7,296 nt of DNA. Source: 40-80 sp964503665 (GTDB lineage: Bacteria; Bacteroidota; Bacteroidia; Flavobacteriales_D; Crocinitomicaceae). Below the pieces are notes generated by a model. That model was given only the letters and a program-made list of their open reading frames with translations, did no database searches and was not told the origin of the DNA. Location: the NCBI GenBank assembly GCA_964503665.1, contig CAZDAR010000088.1, positions 1-7,296 on the forward strand, read 5' to 3'. Positions 1-7,241 of the stretch are shown one piece after another (position 1 is the first letter of the stretch; each line of letters opens with the position of its first letter). The translations under genes were made by a program, and so were the position numbers.

Positions 1-982
1 CAAAATCACCTCTAAGATAGTGATAATATCCTGTAATGGCAATCATTGCTGCATTGTCGGTACAATACTCAAATTTTGGAATAAAGATATCCCATTTATG
101 TTTGATACTTTCTTCTTTTAACTTTTTTCTCAATCCGCTATTTGCCGAAACACCTCCAGCAATAGCTACTTGCTTAATATCATAGTGACGAACAGTTTTA
201 ATTAGTTTATCAAATAAAATATCAATAATTGTTTTTTGTATAGAAGCACACAAATGCGGAAGTTCATTTTGAATAAAATCAGGATTTTCCTTAGTCTGCT
301 TCTGAATAAAATATAAAATAGAAGTCTTTAACCCACTAAAACTGTAATCGAAATCAGCAATATGAGGTTTATTGAACTTAAATTTTAGAGGATCACCTTC
401 TGAAGCATATTTATCAATTAACGGACCTCCTGGATAAGGTAAGCCTAAAATTTTAGCACTCTTATCGAATGCTTCTCCTGCCGCATCATCTATAGTAGTT
501 CCTACTACTTCCATCTCCAAGTAGTTTTTCACCAAAACTATTTGTGTATGACCTCCCGAAACCGTTAAACAAATAAAGGGAAACTGCGGTTTTTCAGCAT
601 ACTGTCCATCAATAAAATGAGCCAAAACATGACCATACATATGATTTACACAAATAAGTGGGATTTTATTTGCAAGTGCAAATCCTTTTGCAAAGGAGGT
701 TCCTACCAATAACGAGCCCATCAAACCCGGGCCTCTTGTGAAGGCAACAGCATCAATAGAATTAAGCGCAACACCTGACGATTCAAGTGCCTGCTGAACT
801 GTAGGCACGATGTTTTTTTGATGTGCTCGAGATGCTAATTCCGGCACTACTCCACCATACAATTCATGTACTTTTTGACCTGCAATAACATTTGACAAAA
901 TGGTACTATTTTGGATAATAGCCACTGAAGTATCATCGCATGATGATTCAATTGCTAGAAGAGTGATTTTTTTATCAGACAA
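1..982 (-). CDS. tsaD: tRNA N6-adenosine threonylcarbamoyltransferase TsaD, 3' end cut by the window
   Basis: TsaD (Kae1/YgjD family, ASKHA fold) transfers the threonylcarbamoyl group from threonylcarbamoyl-AMP to A37 of ANN-decoding tRNAs, working with TsaB and TsaE in the cytoplasm. Reading the minus strand gives 327 codons. Visible motifs are IESSCDDT (residues 11-18), GGVVPELASRAH (43-54), GPGLMGSLLVG (84-94), the metal-binding HMYGH (H114 and H118), SGGHT (142-146), SFSGLKT (214-220), AGGVSAN (275-281) and TDNAAM with metal-ligand D309. Family members are about 340 residues, so only some 10-20 C-terminal residues are missing. The start is TTG at 982: an in-frame TGA lies at 1003-1001 and only ATA, ACA, AAG, TTA, AAT and AAA codons come between, so no ATG or GTG is available. 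The family signature begins ten residues later, as usual. No Shine-Dalgarno sequence is seen. The gene is divergent from tamB, with 21 bp between start codons. Function is very secure; the start is likely. Confidence 0.97.
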   Translation of the reverse strand, partial: MSDKKITLLAIESSCDDTSVAIIQNSTILSNVIAGQKVHELYGGVVPELASRAHQKNIVPTVQQALESSGVALNSIDAVAFTRGPGLMGSLLVGTSFAKGFALANKIPLICVNHMYGHVLAHFIDGQYAEKPQFPFICLTVSGGHTQIVLVKNYLEMEVVGTTIDDAAGEAFDKSAKILGLPYPGGPLIDKYASEGDPLKFKFNKPHIADFDYSFSGLKTSILYFIQKQTKENPDFIQNELPHLCASIQKTIIDILFDKLIKTVRHYDIKQVAIAGGVSANSGLRKKLKEESIKHKWDIFIPKFEYCTDNAAMIAITGYYHYLRGDF

Positions 983-988
983 TTTATT

Positions 989-996
989 TAACTTTG
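989..996 (+). promoter_or_regulatory. Candidate -7 box of the tamB promoter (TAACTTTG)
   Basis: TAACTTTG matches the Bacteroidota -7 consensus TAnnTTTG exactly and points toward tamB. Only 7 bases separate it from the ATG at 1004, so transcription would begin at or within a few bases of the start codon. The -33 element is poor: the best candidate is a TTTT at 967-970, 18 bp upstream, inside the first codons of tsaD. The motif match is seen directly; its use as a promoter is inferred. Confidence 0.5.
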
Positions 997-1003
997 TTAT
1001 TCA

Positions 1004-4000
1004 ATGGCAAAAATACTGAAATTTATAGGAAGATTTATTTTCGGAATAGCTGAATGGGGAATGATTCTCGTAATTATTTTCGCGTTCGCTATCAGAGCTT
1101 CCTATGTTCAGACATTTATTGCTCAAAAAGCAACTGAAATACTCTCCAAAAAACTCGAGCACACTATCTCAATAAAGCGTGTTGACTTCTTATTTTACAA
1201 TAAAATAATTTTGGATGATGTCTATGTAGATGATGTAAATAGGGACACACTTGCTCACATAAAACAAGTCACCGTATCGATGAATTACTTACTACTCAAA
1301 ATGAGGCATCTTAGTTTGAATAAAGTTAGCTTAAAAGAGGGCGTTGTTTATCTTAAAAAAGACAGTGTTTCTGAGCAATTTAATTTTCAATACCTTGCCG
1401 ACTTCTTTTCATCGGATACTCCTACAAAATCAAACCCTTTTAAAATAAATATTAGTCATGTTACGATTTCAAATTTTCATTTTAAATTGGATAATGAAAC
1501 CAAAAAAGCAATACCATTTGGAGTCGATTATAATCACTTGGATGCTAAAAAAATATACCTTTCAGCAACAAACATTTCTATTAAAGGAGCTGATGTAAAG
1601 GCAGACATACAACACATTTCACTTCAGGAAAAATCAGGCTTCACCCTTGCGAAGATGTCTACTAAAGCCAAACTCTCTAATAAAGGACTATTCATTAATG
1701 AGGCTAAAATATTCACTAAAAATTCGAGTGTTAAACTTCCAAAACTTTATTTCTGGATGGACGGCTTAGCAGGATTCAAAGAGTTCATCGATACAGTCCG
1801 TTTCGATGCTTTTCTGAGATATAGCCAAGTCAGTATGAAAGATGTTTCTTACTTCGCTCCGACTTTAAAAGGAATGGATGAAATTGTCAAGATTAGTGCA
1901 GAAGTCAAGGATAAAGTCAAAAATTTAAAAATTAATAACCTTAAACTTGATATTCGTGAACACTCTACTTTACAAGGAAATTTCTCATTACCTGATTTTA
2001 GGGCTCTTGAGAAGGAAGAGATAAAACAAGAAATCAAGTATGCTTTTTTCAATATACAAGAATTAAACGCTATAAAAATACCATTCGGTGATGGTGTAGT
2101 ACGCACTTTAGATTTGAATGAGATGATTCAGCGCTTTCAATATGCTGAAATGAAAGATGTCACTACTTCTGGTACGACTAAAAACTTATTTATCCGCCTC
2201 AATGAGCTTAAGACAGGTGTTGGAACCGTTAAAATAAATCATAATATCAATATTTATCGTGTGAACGAACACACGATGGCATTTAAAGAAACGCATCATG
2301 AAGATGAATTACCAATTACTATTCACAATTTCGATTTGGGACAATTAATAGCTCAAAAGTCTTTCGGGATTGTTGAAGGTGCTGTTCATTTAGACGTTGA
2401 GTATTCCACTAAAAACGGTGTGTTAGTAGAAAATATCATTGGAAATATCGATCGATTTGATTTTAATAATTACTCATTTTCAGACATTCAATTAAACGAC
2501 GTTTCCTATGCTAACAAGATTGTGAATGGGAACATTCTTGTGAATGACCCTAATCTAGACTTCGAATTTAATGGTAATTTAGATTTTAACACAAATCAAT
2601 CCTTTGTTGCTTCATTAAATATTCGGAAGGCATATTTAAATCGTGTAAACCTAGTGACATCTGATTCACTTCTTTCCATTAAAGGATTGATAAAAACAGA
2701 AATTACGGGATCTGATATAAATAATTACTCGGGTTTCATTCATCTCGATTCCGTCACAGTATCTAATGGAAGTAAAAAATTCTTTTCAAAAATAGCAACT
2801 ATAAACTTAGAGAACGGTCAGGGAGCTAACTCGCTCGTCATAAACAGTGATATCCTAGATGCCACGATAAAAGGTCAATTCAATTATCAAACTATTTCTA
2901 CGGACATACAAAATACTCTTTCGTATTCTTTTCCTACTTTAATTAGCTATAAACCTCCAAAAAAGAATCAGAAACAAAACAATTTTGATTATTCCATTAA
3001 CCTGAAAGACATCAACACCATTCTTTCTATCTTTATCAATGATTTATACATCGCCCCAGCTACTCAATTAGCAGGACACTATCAATCAGCATCCAATCAA
3101 TTGGACTTAAACGTACAATCTTCTTTCATCCAATACAAGACGATTAAGGCAGATAGTATCAAATTAATAAACAATTTAAAATCAAGTGGAATTGAAGCAG
3201 ACTATTCTGTCCGTCAGTTTTTCCTAAATGACTCGATCACTTTTCACGATGTTAACCTTAACTCTACCGGAACTACCAATTCTCTTTTATCTAACTTAAA
3301 TTGGGATTTAAATCGTGAAAATGCTACTGAAATTAAATGGACAACACATTTAACAAGTTTTGATGACTTTCAATTAGAGATTAATAAATCTTATTTTACA
3401 CTAAAATCACATCGTTGGGATTTACAACAATTAACTCACTTCTCTTTTGTCGAAAAAGATATAGCGATTCGTGATTTTTTATTATCGCATGAAAATCAAT
3501 TCATCAAAATCAATGGAAAAATCAGTCAGTCACCTGAAGATGAACTGGATATTATCATTAAAGATTTAAACTTAGCCGATTTTACTGATTTTGTCTCTCT
3601 CAAGAAAAGTGTTAAAGGTATTGTCGATGGAAATTTCCATCTCTCAGACATTTTTAATACCCCTCGATTATTTGGAGATATCGCTGTTAAAGACCTTATT
3701 TTGGATGGTTCGGAAATAGGAGATGTCAACTTACAAGGTAAATGGGACAATACTAAAAAGTCGGTCAATGTAAGTGGAAATTTAATCAATCGAGGTGTGA
3801 AAACATTTGACTTTTTCGGTGATTATTATATCCAACGTAAAAAGGACAATCTTGATTTTAAATTAAAATTTGACCAAACAAACATCGCCTTTATTAATTC
3901 CTTTATGGATCCGAAAGTAATTTCCAATATCAAAGGATTACTGATTGGAAACTTAGCAGTAAAAGGAGAATTGCTCAAACCACAAATCAGTGGATTTTTA

Positions 4001-5590
4001 GACCTAAAAAATGGAAATGTGAAAGTCGCTATGTTTGGTGTGAATTATGGTTTTAATGGAAAAGTAAAAGTTTCAAAAGACTTAATTCAAATAGATAATA
4101 TGCCTATCTCTGATGAAGATGGAAACAGAGGATACATCAACGGTGGTATTGTTCACGACAATTTTAGTAATTTCAATTTTGATGTATTCGTGGGGTTAGA
4201 CAATGTGAAGAAACCAAACGGACAACCAGGTAGTTTCTTAGCGATGAATACCAATTACCAAGAAGGGGCAATCTATTTCGGAAAAGCGTATGTAAATGGC
4301 TGGGTAAACATCGATGGTTACTTAGACAATTTGAACATTGAAGTGAATTTAAAAACCAATAAAAATACGTCTATTACTATTCCACTTTATGGACCTGAGG
4401 AGATCGATGACATTCTCAGTTATTCATTTATTAAAAATGACAGTCTCGATACTGTCGTTATTCCTGAAAAAATAGACTTCACTGGCGTTAACCTCAACTT
4501 GAATTTTGACCTTACACCTGATGCACAAATAAAATTAGTCTTTGATGATAAAACAGGAGATGAAATGGTCGCTAATGGATGGGGGCAGATTTCCATTAAA
4601 TTAAATACGGACAAAGATTTATCAATGGACGGAACATACACAATCACGAAAGGTTCATATAACTTTGTTTTTAATCCGATAAAAAAAGAATTTAAAGTAG
4701 AAAGCGGTAGTAGCATTAGTTGGAAAGGAGGCTCTCCAACCGATGCTGACTTAAATATTGTGGCCGTTTATAAAGTAAACACTGATTTATCAGTTATTAC
4801 CCCAGATTTAGAGTCCCAGAAATCAGCGGGTGGAAATCAGAATGTGGATGCACGAATCTACATATCAGGTGATTTAAACACACCACGCCTTTCATTTGAA
4901 TTACTCGCTCCTAAAGCTTCCGAAAGTGCCAAGGCTGCTCTAGCTCGAATCAATAGCGACACTGATGAACTCAACAAACAATTCTTCCTATTATTATTGT
5001 CAGGTCGTTTCCAAGGATCAGGTGTTAGTGCGAGCGAATACGGAAACAATGCAGCATTAGAAGTGCTTTCGGGTCAAATCAATAACTTGTTAGATGCGGT
5101 ATCAAAAGACGTTCGGTTAAATGTGGATTTAAAGCAGAATGAAGCAACGGGTCAAAGCTCACAAGCGATTGGGTTTGAGAAGAACTTCTTAGATGACAAA
5201 CTGGTCATTAAAGGAAATTTTGGCGTTCAAAATGTATCTGAGGGAGAAAATAACTCCTCCTCGTTTATTGGAGATATCAACTTGGAATACATCATTGACG
5301 AACAAGGAAATTTACGTGTCAGTATCTTCAATGAGTCTAATAATTATTCGGTAATGCAGGATAAAAACTTGGGACCATTTACACAAGGAATTGGTTTAAT
5401 TTATTCAGAGTCGTTCAATAAAGTGAAAGAAATGAATATCATTAACTTTATTGTGGATTGGTTTAGAAAAGACAAACACTTTAAATTCACGAAGCGTCGT
5501 CGTCAGAAATATCTACCTGAATATAATAAAGTGATTGTTCCGACAAAGGAGAATAGTACTTTGGAGGAAGAGAAAGAGAAAAAGGAGTAG
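1004..5590 (+). CDS. tamB: TamB-like translocation and assembly module protein (DUF490/AsmA-like)
   Basis: A 1528-residue inner-membrane-anchored periplasmic protein. It has a short basic N-terminus and one membrane segment at about residues 11-30, followed by a conserved AQKAT(E)ILSKKL stretch and a very long beta-rich region of short repeating strands. The TamB C-terminal domain spans about 1130-1485, with landmarks VANGWGQ (~1188-1194), GTYTITKGSYNF, SSISWKGGSPTDADLN and NKQFFLLLLSGRF (~1324-1336). A highly charged tail follows W1486. Proteobacterial TamB partners the outer-membrane protein TamA in assembling surface proteins, and AsmA-like proteins including TamB are implicated in phospholipid transport between the membranes. 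Bacteroidota use TamA-like partners such as the lipoprotein TamL, none of which is in this window. The ATG at 1004 leaves the expected short N-terminus before the membrane segment. The length is normal for Bacteroidota members. The gene is divergent from tsaD and convergent with the antiporter, so it is probably monocistronic. The family is secure; the exact cargo is unknown. Confidence 0.93.
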   Translation: MAKILKFIGRFIFGIAEWGMILVIIFAFAIRASYVQTFIAQKATEILSKKLEHTISIKRVDFLFYNKIILDDVYVDDVNRDTLAHIKQVTVSMNYLLLKMRHLSLNKVSLKEGVVYLKKDSVSEQFNFQYLADFFSSDTPTKSNPFKINISHVTISNFHFKLDNETKKAIPFGVDYNHLDAKKIYLSATNISIKGADVKADIQHISLQEKSGFTLAKMSTKAKLSNKGLFINEAKIFTKNSSVKLPKLYFWMDGLAGFKEFIDTVRFDAFLRYSQVSMKDVSYFAPTLKGMDEIVKISAEVKDKVKNLKINNLKLDIREHSTLQGNFSLPDFRALEKEEIKQEIKYAFFNIQELNAIKIPFGDGVVRTLDLNEMIQRFQYAEMKDVTTSGTTKNLFIRLNELKTGVGTVKINHNINIYRVNEHTMAFKETHHEDELPITIHNFDLGQLIAQKSFGIVEGAVHLDVEYSTKNGVLVENIIGNIDRFDFNNYSFSDIQLNDVSYANKIVNGNILVNDPNLDFEFNGNLDFNTNQSFVASLNIRKAYLNRVNLVTSDSLLSIKGLIKTEITGSDINNYSGFIHLDSVTVSNGSKKFFSKIATINLENGQGANSLVINSDILDATIKGQFNYQTISTDIQNTLSYSFPTLISYKPPKKNQKQNNFDYSINLKDINTILSIFINDLYIAPATQLAGHYQSASNQLDLNVQSSFIQYKTIKADSIKLINNLKSSGIEADYSVRQFFLNDSITFHDVNLNSTGTTNSLLSNLNWDLNRENATEIKWTTHLTSFDDFQLEINKSYFTLKSHRWDLQQLTHFSFVEKDIAIRDFLLSHENQFIKINGKISQSPEDELDIIIKDLNLADFTDFVSLKKSVKGIVDGNFHLSDIFNTPRLFGDIAVKDLILDGSEIGDVNLQGKWDNTKKSVNVSGNLINRGVKTFDFFGDYYIQRKKDNLDFKLKFDQTNIAFINSFMDPKVISNIKGLLIGNLAVKGELLKPQISGFLDLKNGNVKVAMFGVNYGFNGKVKVSKDLIQIDNMPISDEDGNRGYINGGIVHDNFSNFNFDVFVGLDNVKKPNGQPGSFLAMNTNYQEGAIYFGKAYVNGWVNIDGYLDNLNIEVNLKTNKNTSITIPLYGPEEIDDILSYSFIKNDSLDTVVIPEKIDFTGVNLNLNFDLTPDAQIKLVFDDKTGDEMVANGWGQISIKLNTDKDLSMDGTYTITKGSYNFVFNPIKKEFKVESGSSISWKGGSPTDADLNIVAVYKVNTDLSVITPDLESQKSAGGNQNVDARIYISGDLNTPRLSFELLAPKASESAKAALARINSDTDELNKQFFLLLLSGRFQGSGVSASEYGNNAALEVLSGQINNLLDAVSKDVRLNVDLKQNEATGQSSQAIGFEKNFLDDKLVIKGNFGVQNVSEGENNSSSFIGDINLEYIIDEQGNLRVSIFNESNNYSVMQDKNLGPFTQGIGLIYSESFNKVKEMNIINFIVDWFRKDKHFKFTKRRRQKYLPEYNKVIVPTKENSTLEEEKEKKE
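1008..1015 (-). promoter_or_regulatory. Candidate -7 box of the tsaD promoter (TATTTTTG)
   Basis: Read on the minus strand this is TATTTTTG, an exact match to TAnnTTTG. It lies within codons 2-4 of tamB. Transcription would start around 1001-1003, leaving a leader of roughly 20 bases before the TTG start of tsaD. No TTG-like -33 element is visible at the expected spacing, and the DNA is AT-rich, so a chance match is possible. Confidence 0.4.
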
Positions 5591-5816
5591 ATGTCAACTA
5601 GTAAAGTTTGATGAGAAAGAAAATTCTGTAACTTATTCATATATATTACTTTACGACACTAATTCAACTATAATTCTATATATTATCCAAAACAGCGATT
5701 TCCTTCAAACTATTCCCCCCAAAAAAAAAACATTTAAATCTTTGCTTTACACGAATTTTAATTTTCACTTGATGATTTCACTAGGAGTCAAACCTGAGAC
5801 CTCTAGAACCGTAGTT
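5591..5816. other. Tail-to-tail intergenic gap between tamB and the antiporter
   Basis: This 226-bp stretch is strongly AT-rich and contains no gene I can support. It includes a C6A10 homopolymer junction at 5715-5730 and a tRNA-like segment at the right-hand end (from about 5771). No classical GC-rich hairpin followed by a U-run is visible for either convergent transcript. Confidence 0.7.
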
Positions 5817-5840
5817 CTACTCCTCTATTTCAGTTTGTTT
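5771..5840 (-). pseudogene. Degenerate tRNA-like sequence, possible tRNA relic
   Basis: On the minus strand the DNA reads like the middle and 3' half of a tRNA. It has a D-arm-like AACTGAAATAGAG, then a TAGAA stem around CTACGG with its TTCTA partner, AGGTC in the variable-loop position, and then TCAGG TTTGACT CCTAG as a T-arm. The 11-mer GGTTTGACTCC (5794-5784) differs from the T-arm consensus GGTTCRANNCC at one position. Against a working tRNA: the anticodon loop has 6 bases instead of 7, the invariant C56 is T, the outer T-stem pairs fail, and no 5' acceptor strand complements TGAAATC. CTACGG would suit an Arg (ACG) anticodon loop, but the isotype is uncertain. The left part overlaps the last codons of the antiporter gene. 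It could be a chance likeness. Confidence 0.35.
5804..5819. repeat. Perfect 6-bp inverted repeat hairpin containing the antiporter stop codon
   Basis: TAGAAC (5804-5809) and GTTCTA (5814-5819) pair perfectly around a 4-base loop, CGTA on the plus strand. The antiporter TAG stop codon (5819-5817) lies in one arm. A second, outer pair, AGGAGT (5783-5788) with ACTCCT (5819-5824), can form as an alternative. There is no U-run directly after the hairpin on either strand, so I do not call it a terminator. It coincides with the anticodon arm of the tRNA-like segment. Confidence 0.5.
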
Positions 5841-7001
5841 CGATTTTTTATTAGTTATTAGTCCCAACATCATTATAAGAGCGGTTAAAATTATCACTTG
5901 AATAATCATGGACCTATTAATAAACGGGATGTTTTGTGATGGTTTAATGGAAAGAAATAGTAAGATGGTGATTAATCCTCTCGGCGCAATAAATAGCAAT
6001 AGAGATAACGGTAGTTTGATGAATTTTAGTTGAATTGCTCTAAAAATAAAAATAGCCGCTACAATTCCACCTGTCCACGCCAGACTATCAAGATTCATTA
6101 TTTCATTCTCTTTAATCAGGTAACCGAAGAGTAAAAAGAAAAGAGCTCTTACTAAAAAAGTAGCTTCCACTATCAATTCTTTGAATTTACGAACCTCTTT
6201 ATTCAACTCGTCTGGTTTAAATCTTTCAATCCATTTAAATTGTTTTAACTCGTCAATATTCCCAAGAAACAGCCCAAAAGACAATATGAAAATAAGTGCC
6301 GGTAAATGATAAATTTCCGAAATGGCAAATATCAAAATAACCAGCAATACGATAGGCGCAAATTTTATTGGATGATCAATTTTACTCAATAATAATGCAA
6401 GACCGATTGTTGCAATAAATGAAATAACGGTCATGATAATCAGTTCTAATCCAAAATAACCAAACGAGATTAAACCAAAGCTTTGATTAAAAGCAATAAA
6501 AGTGAAGAACAAAACGCCTATGATGTCCGATAGACTACTTTCATAAATTATAAATTCCTTATTAAAGGTTGTAAGCGTTTTTACACTTGGTATGGCTACA
6601 GAGCTACTAATTATACAAAATGGTATAGCATTAACCAAGCTATCTTTAAAGGAATTGTGCGCAAAATATTGAAACACAAATGAAAGTAAAAACGCCAGCG
6701 CAAACATTGGGATAAGAGAAGCTAAAATAGATTTTTTGATTAGAGGAGCTTTCGATTTGTTGAACTCTAACTCCAATGAACCTTCCAAAACTATTAGGAT
6801 TAATCCAATCATCCCTAAAACGGGTAAAAATGGCGTTAGATCTGGTATTTCAATTCCAAAAAGCATGGAAAGTTGTTGCACTACATATCCTAAACCTAAT
6901 AACAAAATCACAGAAGGTACTTTTGTCTTTGACGATGTTAGGTCAAAAACATAAGCTAATAATAGTAAAGTGCATATTGTAATAATAATTGCTATTGTCA
7001 A
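5817..7001 (-). CDS. Cation:proton antiporter, Na+/H+ exchanger family (CPA type)
   Basis: A 394-residue very hydrophobic protein with about 12-13 membrane segments, consistent with the Na_H_Exchanger family that trades cytoplasmic Na+ or K+ for protons across the inner membrane. Visible landmarks are FDLTSSKTKVPSVILLLGLG (19-38), a VLEGSLELE turn (71-79), SVAIPS (134-139), the likely ion-binding helix ESSLSD (E154, D159), VRALFFLLFG (284-293), FR (320-321) and APRGLITILL (339-348). CPA members usually carry ND or DD at the ion-binding site; here it reads S158-D159. The protein ends 12 residues after the last helix, so it lacks the cytoplasmic regulatory (TrkA-C/RCK-like) domain of longer relatives. 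The start is TTG at 7001: the upstream codons CAT, ATA and CCG follow a TAA at 7013-7011, and the first internal ATG (residue 46) would remove the first membrane helix. The gene is convergent with tamB. The ion specificity cannot be read from the sequence. Confidence 0.88.
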   Translation of the reverse strand: MTIAIIITICTLLLLAYVFDLTSSKTKVPSVILLLGLGYVVQQLSMLFGIEIPDLTPFLPVLGMIGLILIVLEGSLELEFNKSKAPLIKKSILASLIPMFALAFLLSFVFQYFAHNSFKDSLVNAIPFCIISSSVAIPSVKTLTTFNKEFIIYESSLSDIIGVLFFTFIAFNQSFGLISFGYFGLELIIMTVISFIATIGLALLLSKIDHPIKFAPIVLLVILIFAISEIYHLPALIFILSFGLFLGNIDELKQFKWIERFKPDELNKEVRKFKELIVEATFLVRALFFLLFGYLIKENEIMNLDSLAWTGGIVAAIFIFRAIQLKFIKLPLSLLLFIAPRGLITILLFLSIKPSQNIPFINRSMIIQVIILTALIMMLGLITNKKSKQTEIEE

Positions 7002-7241
7002 ATGTATCGGTTAATTTTCACTGTTTTATATGGTATTCAGCCGCTCAAAACAATATCACTTTAAGTACACGACAAATAAGATAGAAAGATAATGATAAAA
7101 ATTTATTTTAAAACGCTCCACCAACAATTTAATGTTATTTGTAAGTCGTAAACAACTAACGTAAATCACTAAACATCTTGACTGCAGAATATAATATCCA
7201 TTTTTTTAGTTGTGAATAAATTATCCAAAAAAAAACAATTT
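7002..7241. other. Intergenic region upstream of the antiporter
   Basis: These 240 bp lie between the antiporter start and a possible plus-strand start. They hold the candidate antiporter promoter (7046-7076) and are otherwise AT-rich. I see no RNA gene, strong hairpin or repeat. No exact TAnnTTTG box is found on the plus strand before 7242. An A9 run at 7227-7235 sits just upstream of the possible plus-strand start. Confidence 0.6.
7046..7076 (-). promoter_or_regulatory. Candidate promoter of the antiporter gene (TTTG-N19-TTGTTTTG)
   Basis: On the minus strand TTTG (7076-7073) is followed after exactly 19 bases by TTGTTTTG (7053-7046). This matches the Bacteroidota arrangement of a -33 TTTG and a -7 TAnnTTTG, with one mismatch in the -7 box. 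Transcription would start near 7040, giving a leader of about 40 bases to the TTG start at 7001. The spacing makes it more credible than an isolated -7 box, but it is not proven. Confidence 0.45.

Noticed and set aside
1849..5049. Minus-strand open frames inside tamB (1849-2106, 3526-3789, 4420-4716, 4858-5049)
   Set aside because: They lie opposite a well-supported coding frame, have low-complexity Ser/Leu-rich translations and no family resemblance.
5640..5685. Direct repeat TATATATTA (5640-5648 and 5677-5685)
   Set aside because: A 9-bp pure-AT repeat in AT-rich intergenic DNA is expected by chance and has no further copies.
5715..5730. C6A10 run (T10G6 on the minus strand) as the U-tract of an antiporter terminator
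   Set aside because: No stable hairpin precedes it on the minus strand, only an AT palindrome (ATTTAAAT). It may be a simple slippage-prone tract in non-coding DNA.
5535..5861. Plus-strand frame of 108 codons overlapping the tamB end, the gap and the antiporter end
   Set aside because: It begins inside tamB in another frame, crosses non-coding AT-rich DNA and ends inside the antiporter on the opposite strand; the translation has no recognisable features.
6736..6982. Two plus-strand frames opposite the antiporter N-terminal half
   Set aside because: They are antisense to a clear membrane-protein frame and show no independent coding signal.
6999..7006. Minus-strand TACATTTG, an exact TAnnTTTG match, as the antiporter promoter
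   Set aside because: It overlaps the TTG start codon, so its transcript would begin inside the gene with no start codon before residue 46. The upstream TTTG-N19-TTGTTTTG fits better.
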